This document shows positions 1-7,089 of a DNA stretch of 20,387 bases, in pieces. The position numbers and the translations under genes were made by a program. Below the pieces are notes generated by a model. That model had not been told where the DNA came from. It made no database searches and saw only the letters and a list, made by a program, of their open reading frames with translations. The DNA is from a virus, in the IMG/VR virus record IMGVR_UViG_3300029319_000561, positions 692-21,078 of that record, one strand, 5' to 3'. Numbering within the stretch: position 1 is the first letter of the stretch; every line of letters starts with the position of its first letter.

Positions 1-339
1 AAGAGGGTTAGAGAACGTAGGTTGTATGAAGCATACTTTAAAGATCTGAAGGTAGGCAGACGTGATAAAGAAGCAAGAGCAAGAGCTATTCAGGGTAGAA
101 TGCAACAAGGCATGGTATACTTTCCGAAAGATGCGGTTTGGACTGGTCCGTTGGTTGCAGAGTTGTTGCGTTTCCCGAATGGGGTTCATGATGACCAAGT
201 TGATGCCCTTGCGTGGATTGGTCTTATGATGACAGAGTTCTCTACGTATTTTGAACAAGAAGAGCATATCCCTTCATGGAGAGATAGACTAAAATATATA
301 GCTAAACCAACGAGGCGTAAAACGTCAATGAGTGCATAA
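1..339 (+). CDS. Terminase large subunit, C-terminal end (partial at 5')
   Basis: This is the last 112 codons of the large terminase, the motor ATPase/nuclease that cuts concatemeric DNA and translocates it through the portal into the prohead. The reading frame is open from base 1, so the gene begins outside the window; a TTG at 22 is internal and not a credible start. The key sequence is FPNGVHDDQVDALAW (H codon at 187-189), the HDDxxDA signature at the end of the RNase H-like nuclease domain, where the last aspartate is a catalytic metal ligand in this family. The ATPase domain is not in the window. The stop codon TAA (337-339) overlaps the portal ATG by one base, so the two are probably translationally coupled, and terminase followed by portal is the usual phage order. 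Confidence 0.9.
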   Translation, partial: KRVRERRLYEAYFKDLKVGRRDKEARARAIQGRMQQGMVYFPKDAVWTGPLVAELLRFPNGVHDDQVDALAWIGLMMTEFSTYFEQEEHIPSWRDRLKYIAKPTRRKTSMSA

Positions 340-2444
340 TGGCATACGGAAAACCGAAAAAAACATTAAGTAAGGCGGAAGAGGAGAATCTAGCTAGAAA
401 TAATTGGGAGAGGTACACTCGAGCTAGGGACGCGGGGCATGATGATTACATGGAGATCGCGCAGCAGTGTGACCAGTATTACAGAGGGCAGCAATGGGAA
501 GCGGCTGATGTAGCAGCGTTAGATGACCAAGGTCGACCAGCTCTTACAATCAATACAATCTTACCTACAATCAATACAGTCCTGGGCGAACAAAGTACAC
601 GTAGAGCTGATATTAAGTTCAAGCCTCGTGGCAGCGGTATGCAAGAAATTGCTGATGTACTTACAAAAGTTTACATGCAGGTGGCGGACAACAACAAACT
701 AGACTGGACTGAAGCGCAAGTGTTCGCTGATGGACTTATACAGGATCGCGGTTGGTTCGACGTACGTGTAGATTTTTCAGATAACTACAAAGGCGAAGTA
801 AGAATAACTGCTAAAGATCCTTTAGATATTATTATTGATCCAGATGCTAAGGACTACGATCCACGTAACTGGACTGAAATTTTTGAAACTAAGTGGATGA
901 GCTTAGATGAGATAGAAGAACAGTATAGCCAGAAGGCAGCTGACAAACTGCGTTTGATTTCTGAGATGGGTACCTCTTACGGTGGGGACTCTATGGAGTA
1001 TCAAGAGCAGAGGTACGGCGATACTGAAGAACATGAGTACTCTAGTAATTACGCATACAACCCAGAAGAGGCTAGAATTGTAAGGTCTGTTCGAGTAATA
1101 GAGCGTCAATACTACCAATTAAAAGACTGCATGTTTTATGTTGACCCAGTTACAGGAGATGAGCGTCAGGTTCCATACGATTGGGGTAAGAAAAAAAGAG
1201 AACAGTTCGCTGATGATTTTGGCTTACACATAGTATCTAAAAAAGTCCGGAAGGTTCGTTGGACAGTAACAGCAGACAGAGTGGTGTTATTTGATGATTG
1301 GTCTCCTTATGCACATTTCACTTTAGTACCTTACTTTCCATATTTCAGAAGAGGTAGGCCGTTTGGTATGGTGCGTAATCTAATCTCACCACAAGAACAG
1401 TTAAACAAAATTAGTTCCCAGGAGCTGCACATTGTAAACACAACTGCTAACAGCGGTTGGGTAGTTGAGTCAGGATCATTGACGGGTATGACCGCAGATG
1501 ATTTGGAAGAGCATGGCGCGGAAACTGGTTTGGTGCTCGAGTATAATCGAGGTTCTAGTCCCCCCGCTAAAATCCCACCAAACCAGATTCCCACTGGTCT
1601 CGATAGATTGGGGCAAAAAGCTGCTGCTAATATAAAACAGATTAGCGGTGTATCCGATTCTATGTTGGGTACAGATGGACCAGAGGTTTCTGGTGTAGCC
1701 ATACAACAAAAACAAAATAGAGGTATCTTGATGATACAAGTGCCTTTAGATAATTTAACTAAAACTAGACAGTATCTTGCAGAAAAAATTCTACAACTTA
1801 TACAACAGTACTACACAGAGGAAAGACTTATACAAATTACTGATGAGTCTGATCCGTTTAAACCTAGTATACCCGTTCCGATAAATGCTATGACCCCAGA
1901 GGGTGCTATCGTCAATGATCTTACTATAGGAGAGTATGATGTTGTGGTAGATACGATGCCCGCTAGAGATACTTTTGATGAAGTGCAGTTTGCAGAAGCA
2001 ATACAGCTAAGACAAGCAGGCGTACCTATACCAGATGATATGATCGTGGAGTATTCACATTTATCCCAGAAAGCTCAGATTGCAGATCGTATCAGAAGAC
2101 AACAAGGCACAGCTGAACCTACTGAACAGCAGCTGCAACTACAGCAGTTCCAACTTGAGTCTCAAATTAGAAGCACGCAACTTGAAATTGCTAAGATGGA
2201 AGCAGAAGTACAGAATTTACAGTCTCAAGCGCAACTTAATATGGCTAAAGCACAATCTGCCGAAGTCGATCCACAGTTGAAGATTGCAGAACTACAGAGT
2301 AAAATTCAAACGAAACGAGAAGAGCTCGATTTAAGGGAGAAGTTGTCCTCAATGACAAATGAAATGAGAAAGAACCAAAGTGATACATCAGCAGCGGCAA
2401 GGTTAGCCACTGCTGCTATGAAGCCAACTAATAATAGGAGTTAA
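339..2444 (+). CDS. Portal protein, P22-like family
   Basis: Portal protein of 701 residues, expected to form the dodecameric ring at the DNA-packaging vertex. The N-terminal region (about residues 66-100, RPALTINTILPTINTVLGEQ followed by RRADIKFKPRG) is the pattern typical of P22 gp1-like portals, and the length is close to that of P22 gp1 (725). Residues about 595-685 are a Gln/Glu/Lys-rich predicted coiled coil, the place where P22 portal has its long helical barrel reaching into the capsid, so a barrel is plausible here too. The gene starts at an ATG overlapping the terminase stop. It is followed two bases later by the scaffold gene. The family assignment is from pattern recognition; I am confident in portal and fairly confident in the P22-like class. 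Confidence 0.9.
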   Translation: MAYGKPKKTLSKAEEENLARNNWERYTRARDAGHDDYMEIAQQCDQYYRGQQWEAADVAALDDQGRPALTINTILPTINTVLGEQSTRRADIKFKPRGSGMQEIADVLTKVYMQVADNNKLDWTEAQVFADGLIQDRGWFDVRVDFSDNYKGEVRITAKDPLDIIIDPDAKDYDPRNWTEIFETKWMSLDEIEEQYSQKAADKLRLISEMGTSYGGDSMEYQEQRYGDTEEHEYSSNYAYNPEEARIVRSVRVIERQYYQLKDCMFYVDPVTGDERQVPYDWGKKKREQFADDFGLHIVSKKVRKVRWTVTADRVVLFDDWSPYAHFTLVPYFPYFRRGRPFGMVRNLISPQEQLNKISSQELHIVNTTANSGWVVESGSLTGMTADDLEEHGAETGLVLEYNRGSSPPAKIPPNQIPTGLDRLGQKAAANIKQISGVSDSMLGTDGPEVSGVAIQQKQNRGILMIQVPLDNLTKTRQYLAEKILQLIQQYYTEERLIQITDESDPFKPSIPVPINAMTPEGAIVNDLTIGEYDVVVDTMPARDTFDEVQFAEAIQLRQAGVPIPDDMIVEYSHLSQKAQIADRIRRQQGTAEPTEQQLQLQQFQLESQIRSTQLEIAKMEAEVQNLQSQAQLNMAKAQSAEVDPQLKIAELQSKIQTKREELDLREKLSSMTNEMRKNQSDTSAAARLATAAMKPTNNRS

Positions 2445-2446
2445 AT

Positions 2447-3532
2447 ATGGCAAAAGAAACCACAACAGAAAATGCAACTGAAGATACTTTAGTTTTTGAT
2501 TCTATGCCTGGTGGGGATAAAAAAGACCCACAAGGAACTGATTCATTTACAGTTGATTTAGATTTTTCAGAAGATACAACAACCGAGGATACAGATCCTG
2601 TTGCTACGGAGGAGCAAGAAGTTGAAGAAGAAACCACAGAAGAACCACAGGCTGAGAGTGAAGAAGCTCAACCAGAGGAAGTTGAGGACGAAACAGAAAC
2701 AGAAACAGTGGACGAAGCAGAAAGTTCAGTTGAATCAGAACCAGAAACAGCAGACGAGGAAGCTGTACAGGGAGATGTACAACAAGTTGAAGAGGAACCT
2801 AGTCCAGTAGAGGAGAAAAAAGCACCAATGGTGCCAAAATCTAGGTTAGATGAGGTGTTAGCTAAGCAAAAAGCTTTGCAAAAACAGCTAGATGACCTGC
2901 AAACTGCTAAAGTTGAAGCTGTAACTGAAGCTCCAGAATATGATTTTGCCGCAAAAGAGGCTGAATATCAGCAATTTGTGCTAGATGGCGAGTCAGAAAA
3001 AGCTATTGCTTTAAGAACTGAGATAAGAAACGCTGAAAAACAACAAATTATGTTTGAGGTACAACAAACTACTACTCAAAACATTCAACAATCTACTGAA
3101 GCGCAGTCTTTACAAGCTAAAGCTACTGAATTAGAGGCTCAATATCCTATTTTTGATGTAAATAGTGCCGAACATGACCCTGATTTGTTAAAAGAAGCCT
3201 TAGATTTACGTGATGCCTTTATGATTCAAGGGTATGATGGTGCTTACGCACTAGAAAAAGCTGTTAATACTACTCTAACGTTACAAAAACCAGAATTATT
3301 ACAAACAGAAGCTCCTAAAGTCGATCCAAAAGTAGCAGAACTCAATAAAAAGAAACAAACTGCTAAGGTCAGCGCTAAAATAGAGGCTTCACAGCAACAA
3401 CCCCCTGCTATGAAAGGAGAAGGTGCTGCCCAAAGAGGTGATAAACCAGTTGATCTTAATAAATTATCTGAAAAAGAGTTTAATGCGCTTCCAGAAGAAA
3501 CTCTTAAAAGGTTGCGTGGGGATTTTGGGTAA
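2447..3532 (+). CDS. Scaffolding protein
   Basis: Putative capsid assembly scaffold of 361 residues. Residues 1-125 are extremely acidic and low in complexity (runs of Glu, Thr, Asp). Around 130-155 comes a coiled-coil start, VPKSRLDEVLAKQKALQKQL, of the kind common in phage scaffolds. The middle is helical and Gln/Ala/Glu-rich, and the C-terminus ends in a compact charged helix (EKEFNALPEETLKRLRGDFG), resembling the coat-binding tails of short-tailed-phage scaffolds. It has no transmembrane segment. Position between portal and major capsid protein is the standard scaffold position. The start is ATG at 2447 behind TAGGAG (2435-2440), which overlaps the end of the portal gene. Primary sequence is poorly conserved in this class, so the call rests on composition, ending and location. 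Confidence 0.82.
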   Translation: MAKETTTENATEDTLVFDSMPGGDKKDPQGTDSFTVDLDFSEDTTTEDTDPVATEEQEVEEETTEEPQAESEEAQPEEVEDETETETVDEAESSVESEPETADEEAVQGDVQQVEEEPSPVEEKKAPMVPKSRLDEVLAKQKALQKQLDDLQTAKVEAVTEAPEYDFAAKEAEYQQFVLDGESEKAIALRTEIRNAEKQQIMFEVQQTTTQNIQQSTEAQSLQAKATELEAQYPIFDVNSAEHDPDLLKEALDLRDAFMIQGYDGAYALEKAVNTTLTLQKPELLQTEAPKVDPKVAELNKKKQTAKVSAKIEASQQQPPAMKGEGAAQRGDKPVDLNKLSEKEFNALPEETLKRLRGDFG

Positions 3533-3735
3533 GCTAAGATAGAAGTTCGTTTGCTAAAACGATATTTAGCCCTCGTCGTGGAGGTAAAACACGTTACTCG
3601 TCAATCAAGACGTAAAACATGATCGAGCTCGTGTTCGTTACAATCACGTAGACGTTTCCCAACGATAAAGGGTAGACGGGTAAAAGTCGCCCCAGAATAT
3701 AGCGACTGGTTAACTTTAATTATAAAGGTATATAA
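3533..3735 (+). promoter_or_regulatory. Hairpin-rich leader upstream of the capsid gene
   Basis: This 203-base gap is the longest non-coding stretch in the window. Between 3553 and 3651 it can be drawn as consecutive hairpins that all have six-base loops: 3553-3570 (GCTAAA/TTTAGC), 3571-3584 (CCTC/GAGG), 3584-3597 (GTAA/TTAC, sharing base 3584), 3599-3612 (CGTC/GACG), 3616-3635 (AACATGA/TCGTGTT with one G-U) and 3638-3651 (TTAC/GTAG with one G-U). A further six-pair stem, AGTCGC/GCGACT, spans 3685-3707. TAAAAC recurs at 3555, 3585 and 3613, TAAAAG at 3681, and GTAGACG at 3648 and 3672. CpG is frequent compared with the flanks. The last 25 bases are AT-rich and carry AAAGG (3724-3728) seven bases before the capsid ATG. 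I read it as a structured 5' leader or processing/regulatory RNA; function and family are unknown. Confidence 0.5.
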
Positions 3736-4878
3736 ATGGCTAATACTAACTTTAGCGCGTTGACCAGTGAACAGCTCACCATCTGGTCTCGTGATTTCTG
3801 GCGTGTTGCTAGGAATATGTCTTTCATTAACCAATTCGCAGGTAGCGGACCTAACTCCATGGTTCAGGAAATTTCTGAACTTACTCAATCCGAGAAAGGA
3901 GCAAGAGCAGTGTTAACACTTCTTGCTGACATGACCGGTGACGGTATTGTTGGGGACAACACCCTAGAAGGTAATGAAGAGGCATTAAGATCCTTCGACA
4001 TTGTCGTACAGCTTGATCAATTAAGATTTGCTAATAGGCTTTCGGGCAGATTGGCTGATCAAAAATCAGTTGTAAATTTCCGTGAGCATTCTAGAGATGC
4101 ACTTGCTTATGCAATGGCTGATAGAATAGACCAACTTGCGTTTTTATCGCTAGCTGGGATTGCATACACTAATAAAAACAACGGAGCTTTGAGGCCTGTT
4201 CTTACATCAGGACAGAACCTTGGGGATCTTACGTTTAATAGTGATGTAACTGCACCAACAAGTAATAGACACAAAAGAATCAATGGTAATGATCTTGCCG
4301 CTGGTTCTGTTACATCTATTACTGCTTCTGATACTTTGAAGTACAGACACATTGTCGATCTAAAAGCTTTTGCTAAAGATCAGTACATCAGAGGTATGAG
4401 AGGTGCTGGCAACGAAGAAATGTATCATTTCTTTGTTTCTCCGCAAGTAATGGCTGACCTTAAACTCGATTCAGACTTCTTATCAAACGTAAGAAGCGCT
4501 GGTATCAGAGGACCAAACAACGAACTATTTGCTGGATCTTCTAGCTTAATGGTTGACGGTGTTATGGTTCATGAGTTTAGGCATGTATTTAACACATCAG
4601 GTGCTACATCTGGATCAAGCAGTAATGCTGGTTCTGCTGGGTACAAAGGTGGTACAGGTGCTAATGTTGATTATGCATCATGTCTATTCTGCGGTGCGCA
4701 GGCACTTGCAATGGCTGACATTGGTCTTCCAGAAATAGTTGAAGATACTTTCGACTACGGAAACCAAAACGGTATTTCAATTGGTAAGATTTTTGGTCTT
4801 AAGAAACCTAAGTACAATTCTGACGTAACAGGTCAGGCTGAAGACTTCGGTGTCATAAGATTAGATGTCGCATTCTAA
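3736..4878 (+). CDS. Major capsid protein, N4-gp56-like family
   Basis: Major capsid protein of 380 residues, expected to have the HK97 fold and to build the icosahedral head. The N-terminal sequence (SEQLTIWSRDFWRVAR, then FINQFAGSGPNSMVQ) and the block around residues 50-140 with LTLLADMTGDGIVGDN and REHSRDALAYAMADRIDQL match the pattern of the N4-gp56 family of capsid proteins, and the protein ends with FGVIRLDVAF, a typical ending of that family. It sits directly after the scaffold. The gene is flanked by a structured leader upstream and a strong terminator downstream, so it is likely to be expressed at a level different from its neighbours. The ATG at 3736 has AAAGG seven bases upstream in an AT-rich stretch. 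Confidence 0.9.
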   Translation: MANTNFSALTSEQLTIWSRDFWRVARNMSFINQFAGSGPNSMVQEISELTQSEKGARAVLTLLADMTGDGIVGDNTLEGNEEALRSFDIVVQLDQLRFANRLSGRLADQKSVVNFREHSRDALAYAMADRIDQLAFLSLAGIAYTNKNNGALRPVLTSGQNLGDLTFNSDVTAPTSNRHKRINGNDLAAGSVTSITASDTLKYRHIVDLKAFAKDQYIRGMRGAGNEEMYHFFVSPQVMADLKLDSDFLSNVRSAGIRGPNNELFAGSSSLMVDGVMVHEFRHVFNTSGATSGSSSNAGSAGYKGGTGANVDYASCLFCGAQALAMADIGLPEIVEDTFDYGNQNGISIGKIFGLKKPKYNSDVTGQAEDFGVIRLDVAF

Positions 4879-4892
4879 TTGTGATAACATTT

Positions 4893-4932
4893 TACAGGTG
4901 GCTAGCATTACGTTAGTCACCTGTATTTTTTT
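4893..4932 (+). terminator. Rho-independent terminator after the capsid gene
   Basis: A 12-pair stem joins bases 4893-4904 (TACAGGTGGCTA) to 4914-4925 (TAGTCACCTGTA), with one G-T pair and a nine-base loop (4905-4913), followed at once by seven T residues (4926-4932). It begins 15 bases after the capsid stop codon and ends just before the ribosome binding site of the next gene. This is a textbook intrinsic terminator, placed like the one that follows the capsid gene in T7. Partial read-through would be needed to express the downstream structural genes unless another promoter exists. Confidence 0.92.
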
Positions 4933-4944
4933 AAGGAGTAATTT

Positions 4945-5265
4945 ATGAAAGTAGTATTTGATCAAGACACATATGTAGCATCTACGTGGGGACATGCGGA
5001 TTCTTTTGAGGCAGGTGTGCCTAAAGTGGTAGGTAAGGATTTTGGGGTTCTATGTTTACAACAAGGGGCTAGAGAACTAGACGATACGGAAGAAGTTGTA
5101 GTGGCTGAACCCGTTGAAGAAGCTCCCGCTGGAGAGGCTGTGGTAGATTTAGAGTCTATGACAAAAATACAGCTAGAAGAGTACGGTCGTACTATAGGTA
5201 TTGAGTTAGATAGACGTAAGACTAAAGCTAACTTAATAGAAGAACTAAAGGCTGCAATTAACTAA
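4945..5265 (+). CDS. Small capsid-region protein with SAP/HeH-like C-terminal domain
   Basis: Protein of 106 residues with two parts. Residues 1-46 form a short beta-rich segment (VVGKDFGVLCLQQGARELDD at the end) of a kind often seen in small proteins encoded after phage capsid genes. A Glu/Val/Ala-rich acidic linker covers about 47-70. Residues 71-105, MTKIQLEEYGRTIGIELDRR and on, form a helix-extended-helix pattern of the SAP/HeH/Rho-N type, ending in KANLIEELKAAI. Such domains can bind nucleic acid, but in virion genes they are also common as small capsid-associated modules. The ATG follows AAGGAG (4933-4938) immediately after the capsid terminator. A role as head-completion or decoration protein is inferred from position only. 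Confidence 0.6.
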   Translation: MKVVFDQDTYVASTWGHADSFEAGVPKVVGKDFGVLCLQQGARELDDTEEVVVAEPVEEAPAGEAVVDLESMTKIQLEEYGRTIGIELDRRKTKANLIEELKAAIN

Positions 5266-5272
5266 ATAAAAC

Positions 5273-5983
5273 ATGGGAACACTCACGGGGGCTAATTTAA
5301 TAACTAGAGTTCAAGACACCTTACAAGACACTACTAGTGTCAGGTGGTCTGAAGCTGAACTTCTTAGATATCTAAACGATGCGCAACGTGAGGTTGTTAA
5401 TTTAAGGCCAGATGCTTCTGCTCTAACGGCAAATGTTCAGTTAAGCACGGGTACTTTACAGACCATTCCCACTAATGGGTTACGTTTATTAAAGATAACT
5501 AGAAATATGTCTGGCACTAGTGGTAGTGCTACTGGAGGTCGGGCTATTCGAATAGTTGATTTCGACATACTTAATACACAAGAACCTAATTGGAATGACC
5601 CAACTGTAACTGGGGATGCTGCCCATGGCACTATCGTAAAACATTACGCTTTTGATCAGGATGACCCTAGGAAGTATTACGTCTATCCTGGTGTGTCTGG
5701 TAATGCGTATGTAGAGATTGTCTATTCTAAAACACCGGATGATTTTAGTTCGACTTCATCTACTCTTGATATTGATGATATATTTGCAAACGCCGTAGTG
5801 GATTTTGTTTTGTTCAAAGCATACCTAAAAGATTCTGAGTATGCAGGTAATGCAGTTAGGTCTAACCAACATTATGCTCTTTTTAATAACAGTTTAGGTC
5901 AATCAACAGCTGCTTCAAACATTAGCAACCCTAATTTTGATTACAATGCTAACAATACGGGAACTGTAGTAGGAGGAAGATGA
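5273..5983 (+). CDS. Head-tail adaptor protein
   Basis: Protein of 236 residues that I assign to the phage adaptor class. The N-terminal helix pair (LITRVQDTLQDTTSVRWSEA, then ELLRYLNDAQREVVNLRPDA) is the characteristic start of connector/adaptor proteins of the DUF6682-like type, followed by a beta-rich middle (residues about 50-165) and a C-terminal helix (ANAVVDFVLFKAYLKDSEYA, then YALF). It would form the ring under the portal that closes the head and joins it to the tail. The start ATG has no clear ribosome binding site (AAAGG is about 22 bases away); the gene begins seven bases after the stop of the previous gene, and an in-frame TAA at 5267 excludes a longer form, so reinitiation or coupling is likely. 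Confidence 0.72.
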   Translation: MGTLTGANLITRVQDTLQDTTSVRWSEAELLRYLNDAQREVVNLRPDASALTANVQLSTGTLQTIPTNGLRLLKITRNMSGTSGSATGGRAIRIVDFDILNTQEPNWNDPTVTGDAAHGTIVKHYAFDQDDPRKYYVYPGVSGNAYVEIVYSKTPDDFSSTSSTLDIDDIFANAVVDFVLFKAYLKDSEYAGNAVRSNQHYALFNNSLGQSTAASNISNPNFDYNANNTGTVVGGR

Positions 5984-5984
5984 T

Positions 5985-6668
5985 ATGGCTACGTTTGATT
6001 CCCTTGTAAAGGAAGTACTACCTTACGTTCCTGGTTGTCCCGATACTTTAGTAGAAACAAATTTGCGCTCTGCAACTATTGAGCTGTGTGAGAAGTCTAA
6101 AGCGTACGTAGTTGAGTTAGATGTTATAAGCAGCATAAGTGGAGTGTTTGAATATGAGTTTGATCAACCCACTGGTACGGATGTCCATCAAATCTTATGG
6201 ATGACATATGATGGAGAGGACATGGACCCTACTAGTCCTCGTAGTCTAGAACTTAATTATCCAGATTGGAGAGATAGAACTGGTATACCCGAAGTTTTCT
6301 TACAACAATCACCTGATCTTTTTTATGTAGCACCAGTACCTAACGCTACAAAAACTAATGGTTTTAGAGTAAGTGTGGCACTAAAACCGACTCGATCTTC
6401 AAACAATATAGACACCGACTTTTCTACAGACTATAGGGATGGGATTGTGTTCGGTGCCTTATGGAGATTACTACGAATCCCTGCTAGAGAGTGGAGTGAT
6501 ATTAGGGCTGCCGCTGATTATAGGAATCTTTTTGATGAACAAGTTCGAGAGGCTGAAGCTAGAGCTCGGGCTGGGGATCAAGGAGTTAGAAGACTTGTTA
6601 AATATAAAGGAGTTGGATTGAATCCAAGAAAAAGGTATAGAAGATATGGTAAGGAGATAGATTATTAG
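5985..6668 (+). CDS. Second adaptor-like head-tail connector protein
   Basis: Protein of 227 residues in the next connector position. It has the same layout as its upstream neighbour: an N-terminal helical part with an IELCEKSKAY helix, a beta-rich centre, and a C-terminal helix with VFGALWRLLRIPAREWSDIR followed by DYRNLF. The C-terminal part aligns with the upstream protein in spacing and character (alternating bulky hydrophobics, a basic residue after the aromatic, then Y..LF). The tail is strongly basic (KRYRRYGKEI). I infer a second connector ring or stopper, possibly arising from an old duplication. The start is ATG 5985, one base after the preceding TGA, with AGGAGG at 5971-5976. The alternative is an unrelated tail-terminator protein; no catalytic motif is visible. 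Confidence 0.6.
   Translation: MATFDSLVKEVLPYVPGCPDTLVETNLRSATIELCEKSKAYVVELDVISSISGVFEYEFDQPTGTDVHQILWMTYDGEDMDPTSPRSLELNYPDWRDRTGIPEVFLQQSPDLFYVAPVPNATKTNGFRVSVALKPTRSSNNIDTDFSTDYRDGIVFGALWRLLRIPAREWSDIRAAADYRNLFDEQVREAEARARAGDQGVRRLVKYKGVGLNPRKRYRRYGKEIDY
6651..6656 (+). promoter_or_regulatory. Ribosome binding site that questions the next start codon
   Basis: AAGGAG lies at the end of the second adaptor gene. In the frame of the following gene there is no ATG or GTG near it: a stop is at 6658-6660, ATT codons are at 6661 and 6664, and the first conventional start is TTG at 6679, 22 bases away, too far for normal use. The GTG at 6668 is in another frame that closes after 19 codons. Confidence 0.55.
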
Positions 6669-6678
6669 TGAAGATACT

Positions 6679-7089
6679 TTGGTTTTACCAAAACTTACAG
6701 ACATACGTCAGTGTTGGGATGAGGTAAAAGTAGGAATAGAATCAATAATAGCGGATGACCCTAACCTTAGCTTTAGGCCAGAAGATGTATATAGCGAATG
6801 TGTTAATGGTAGAGCAGAGTTATTTACATCTCCGATAGGGTTTTTAGTCCTTAGTACAGAGGTTGATCCTTTTACGGATGATCGAACTTTATTAATTTGG
6901 ATAGCGTATGTGTATGAAACTGGTAAACATAACTGGATGAAACATGTACAATGGTTTGAAGGGCTTGCTCGTAAGGCAGGCTGTAGATATATAGAGGCTA
7001 GATCTTCTGTTTCGCAGATGGAAGAGTATGCGTTAGAACAAGGGTTTAGCTTGAATACAAGAGTTTATACGAAGGAAGTAAATGAGTAA
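6679..7089 (+). CDS. GNAT-fold-like phage protein
   Basis: Protein of 136 residues (from TTG) or 141 (from ATT at 6664) with a GNAT acetyltransferase-like pattern: a beta hairpin with FLVLSTEVDPFTDDRTLLIW, a helix with WFEGLARKAGCRYIEARSS and the closing MEEYALEQGFSLNTRVYTKE, which fits the GF...Y.K end of GNAT domains. The acetyl-CoA loop (Q/R-x-x-G-x-G/A) is not visible; GKHNWMKH stands in its place, so catalysis is doubtful and a structural role is possible. Proteins of this type are often encoded between connector and internal-protein genes in marine phages. The start is uncertain: AAGGAG at 6651-6656 suits an ATT at 6664 better than the TTG at 6679. It overlaps the next gene by eight bases. 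Confidence 0.6.
   Translation: MVLPKLTDIRQCWDEVKVGIESIIADDPNLSFRPEDVYSECVNGRAELFTSPIGFLVLSTEVDPFTDDRTLLIWIAYVYETGKHNWMKHVQWFEGLARKAGCRYIEARSSVSQMEEYALEQGFSLNTRVYTKEVNE

Noticed and set aside
3555-3686. CRISPR-like array from the repeated TAAAAC elements
   Set aside because: Repeats are only six or seven bases with irregular spacing and no conserved long repeat.
3695-3709. GAATATAGCGACTGG read as a single-subunit (T7/SP6-like) RNA polymerase promoter
   Set aside because: Only the TATAG core resembles those promoters, no second copy was seen in the window, and the bases form one arm of the 3685-3707 hairpin.
3533-3735. tRNA gene or self-cleaving ribozyme in the leader
   Set aside because: No acceptor/T-arm arrangement with GTTCGA-type loop on either strand, and no hammerhead core (CTGATGA with GAAA) could be found.
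3601-3888. Minus-strand open frame of 95 codons crossing the leader and capsid start
   Set aside because: It overlaps the capsid gene in antisense, has no family resemblance and no transcription context; it is a shadow of the + strand.
6668-6727. Small GTG-started reading frame of 19 codons
   Set aside because: It overlaps the GNAT-like gene in another frame and shows no recognisable peptide; noted only as an alternative use of the ribosome site.
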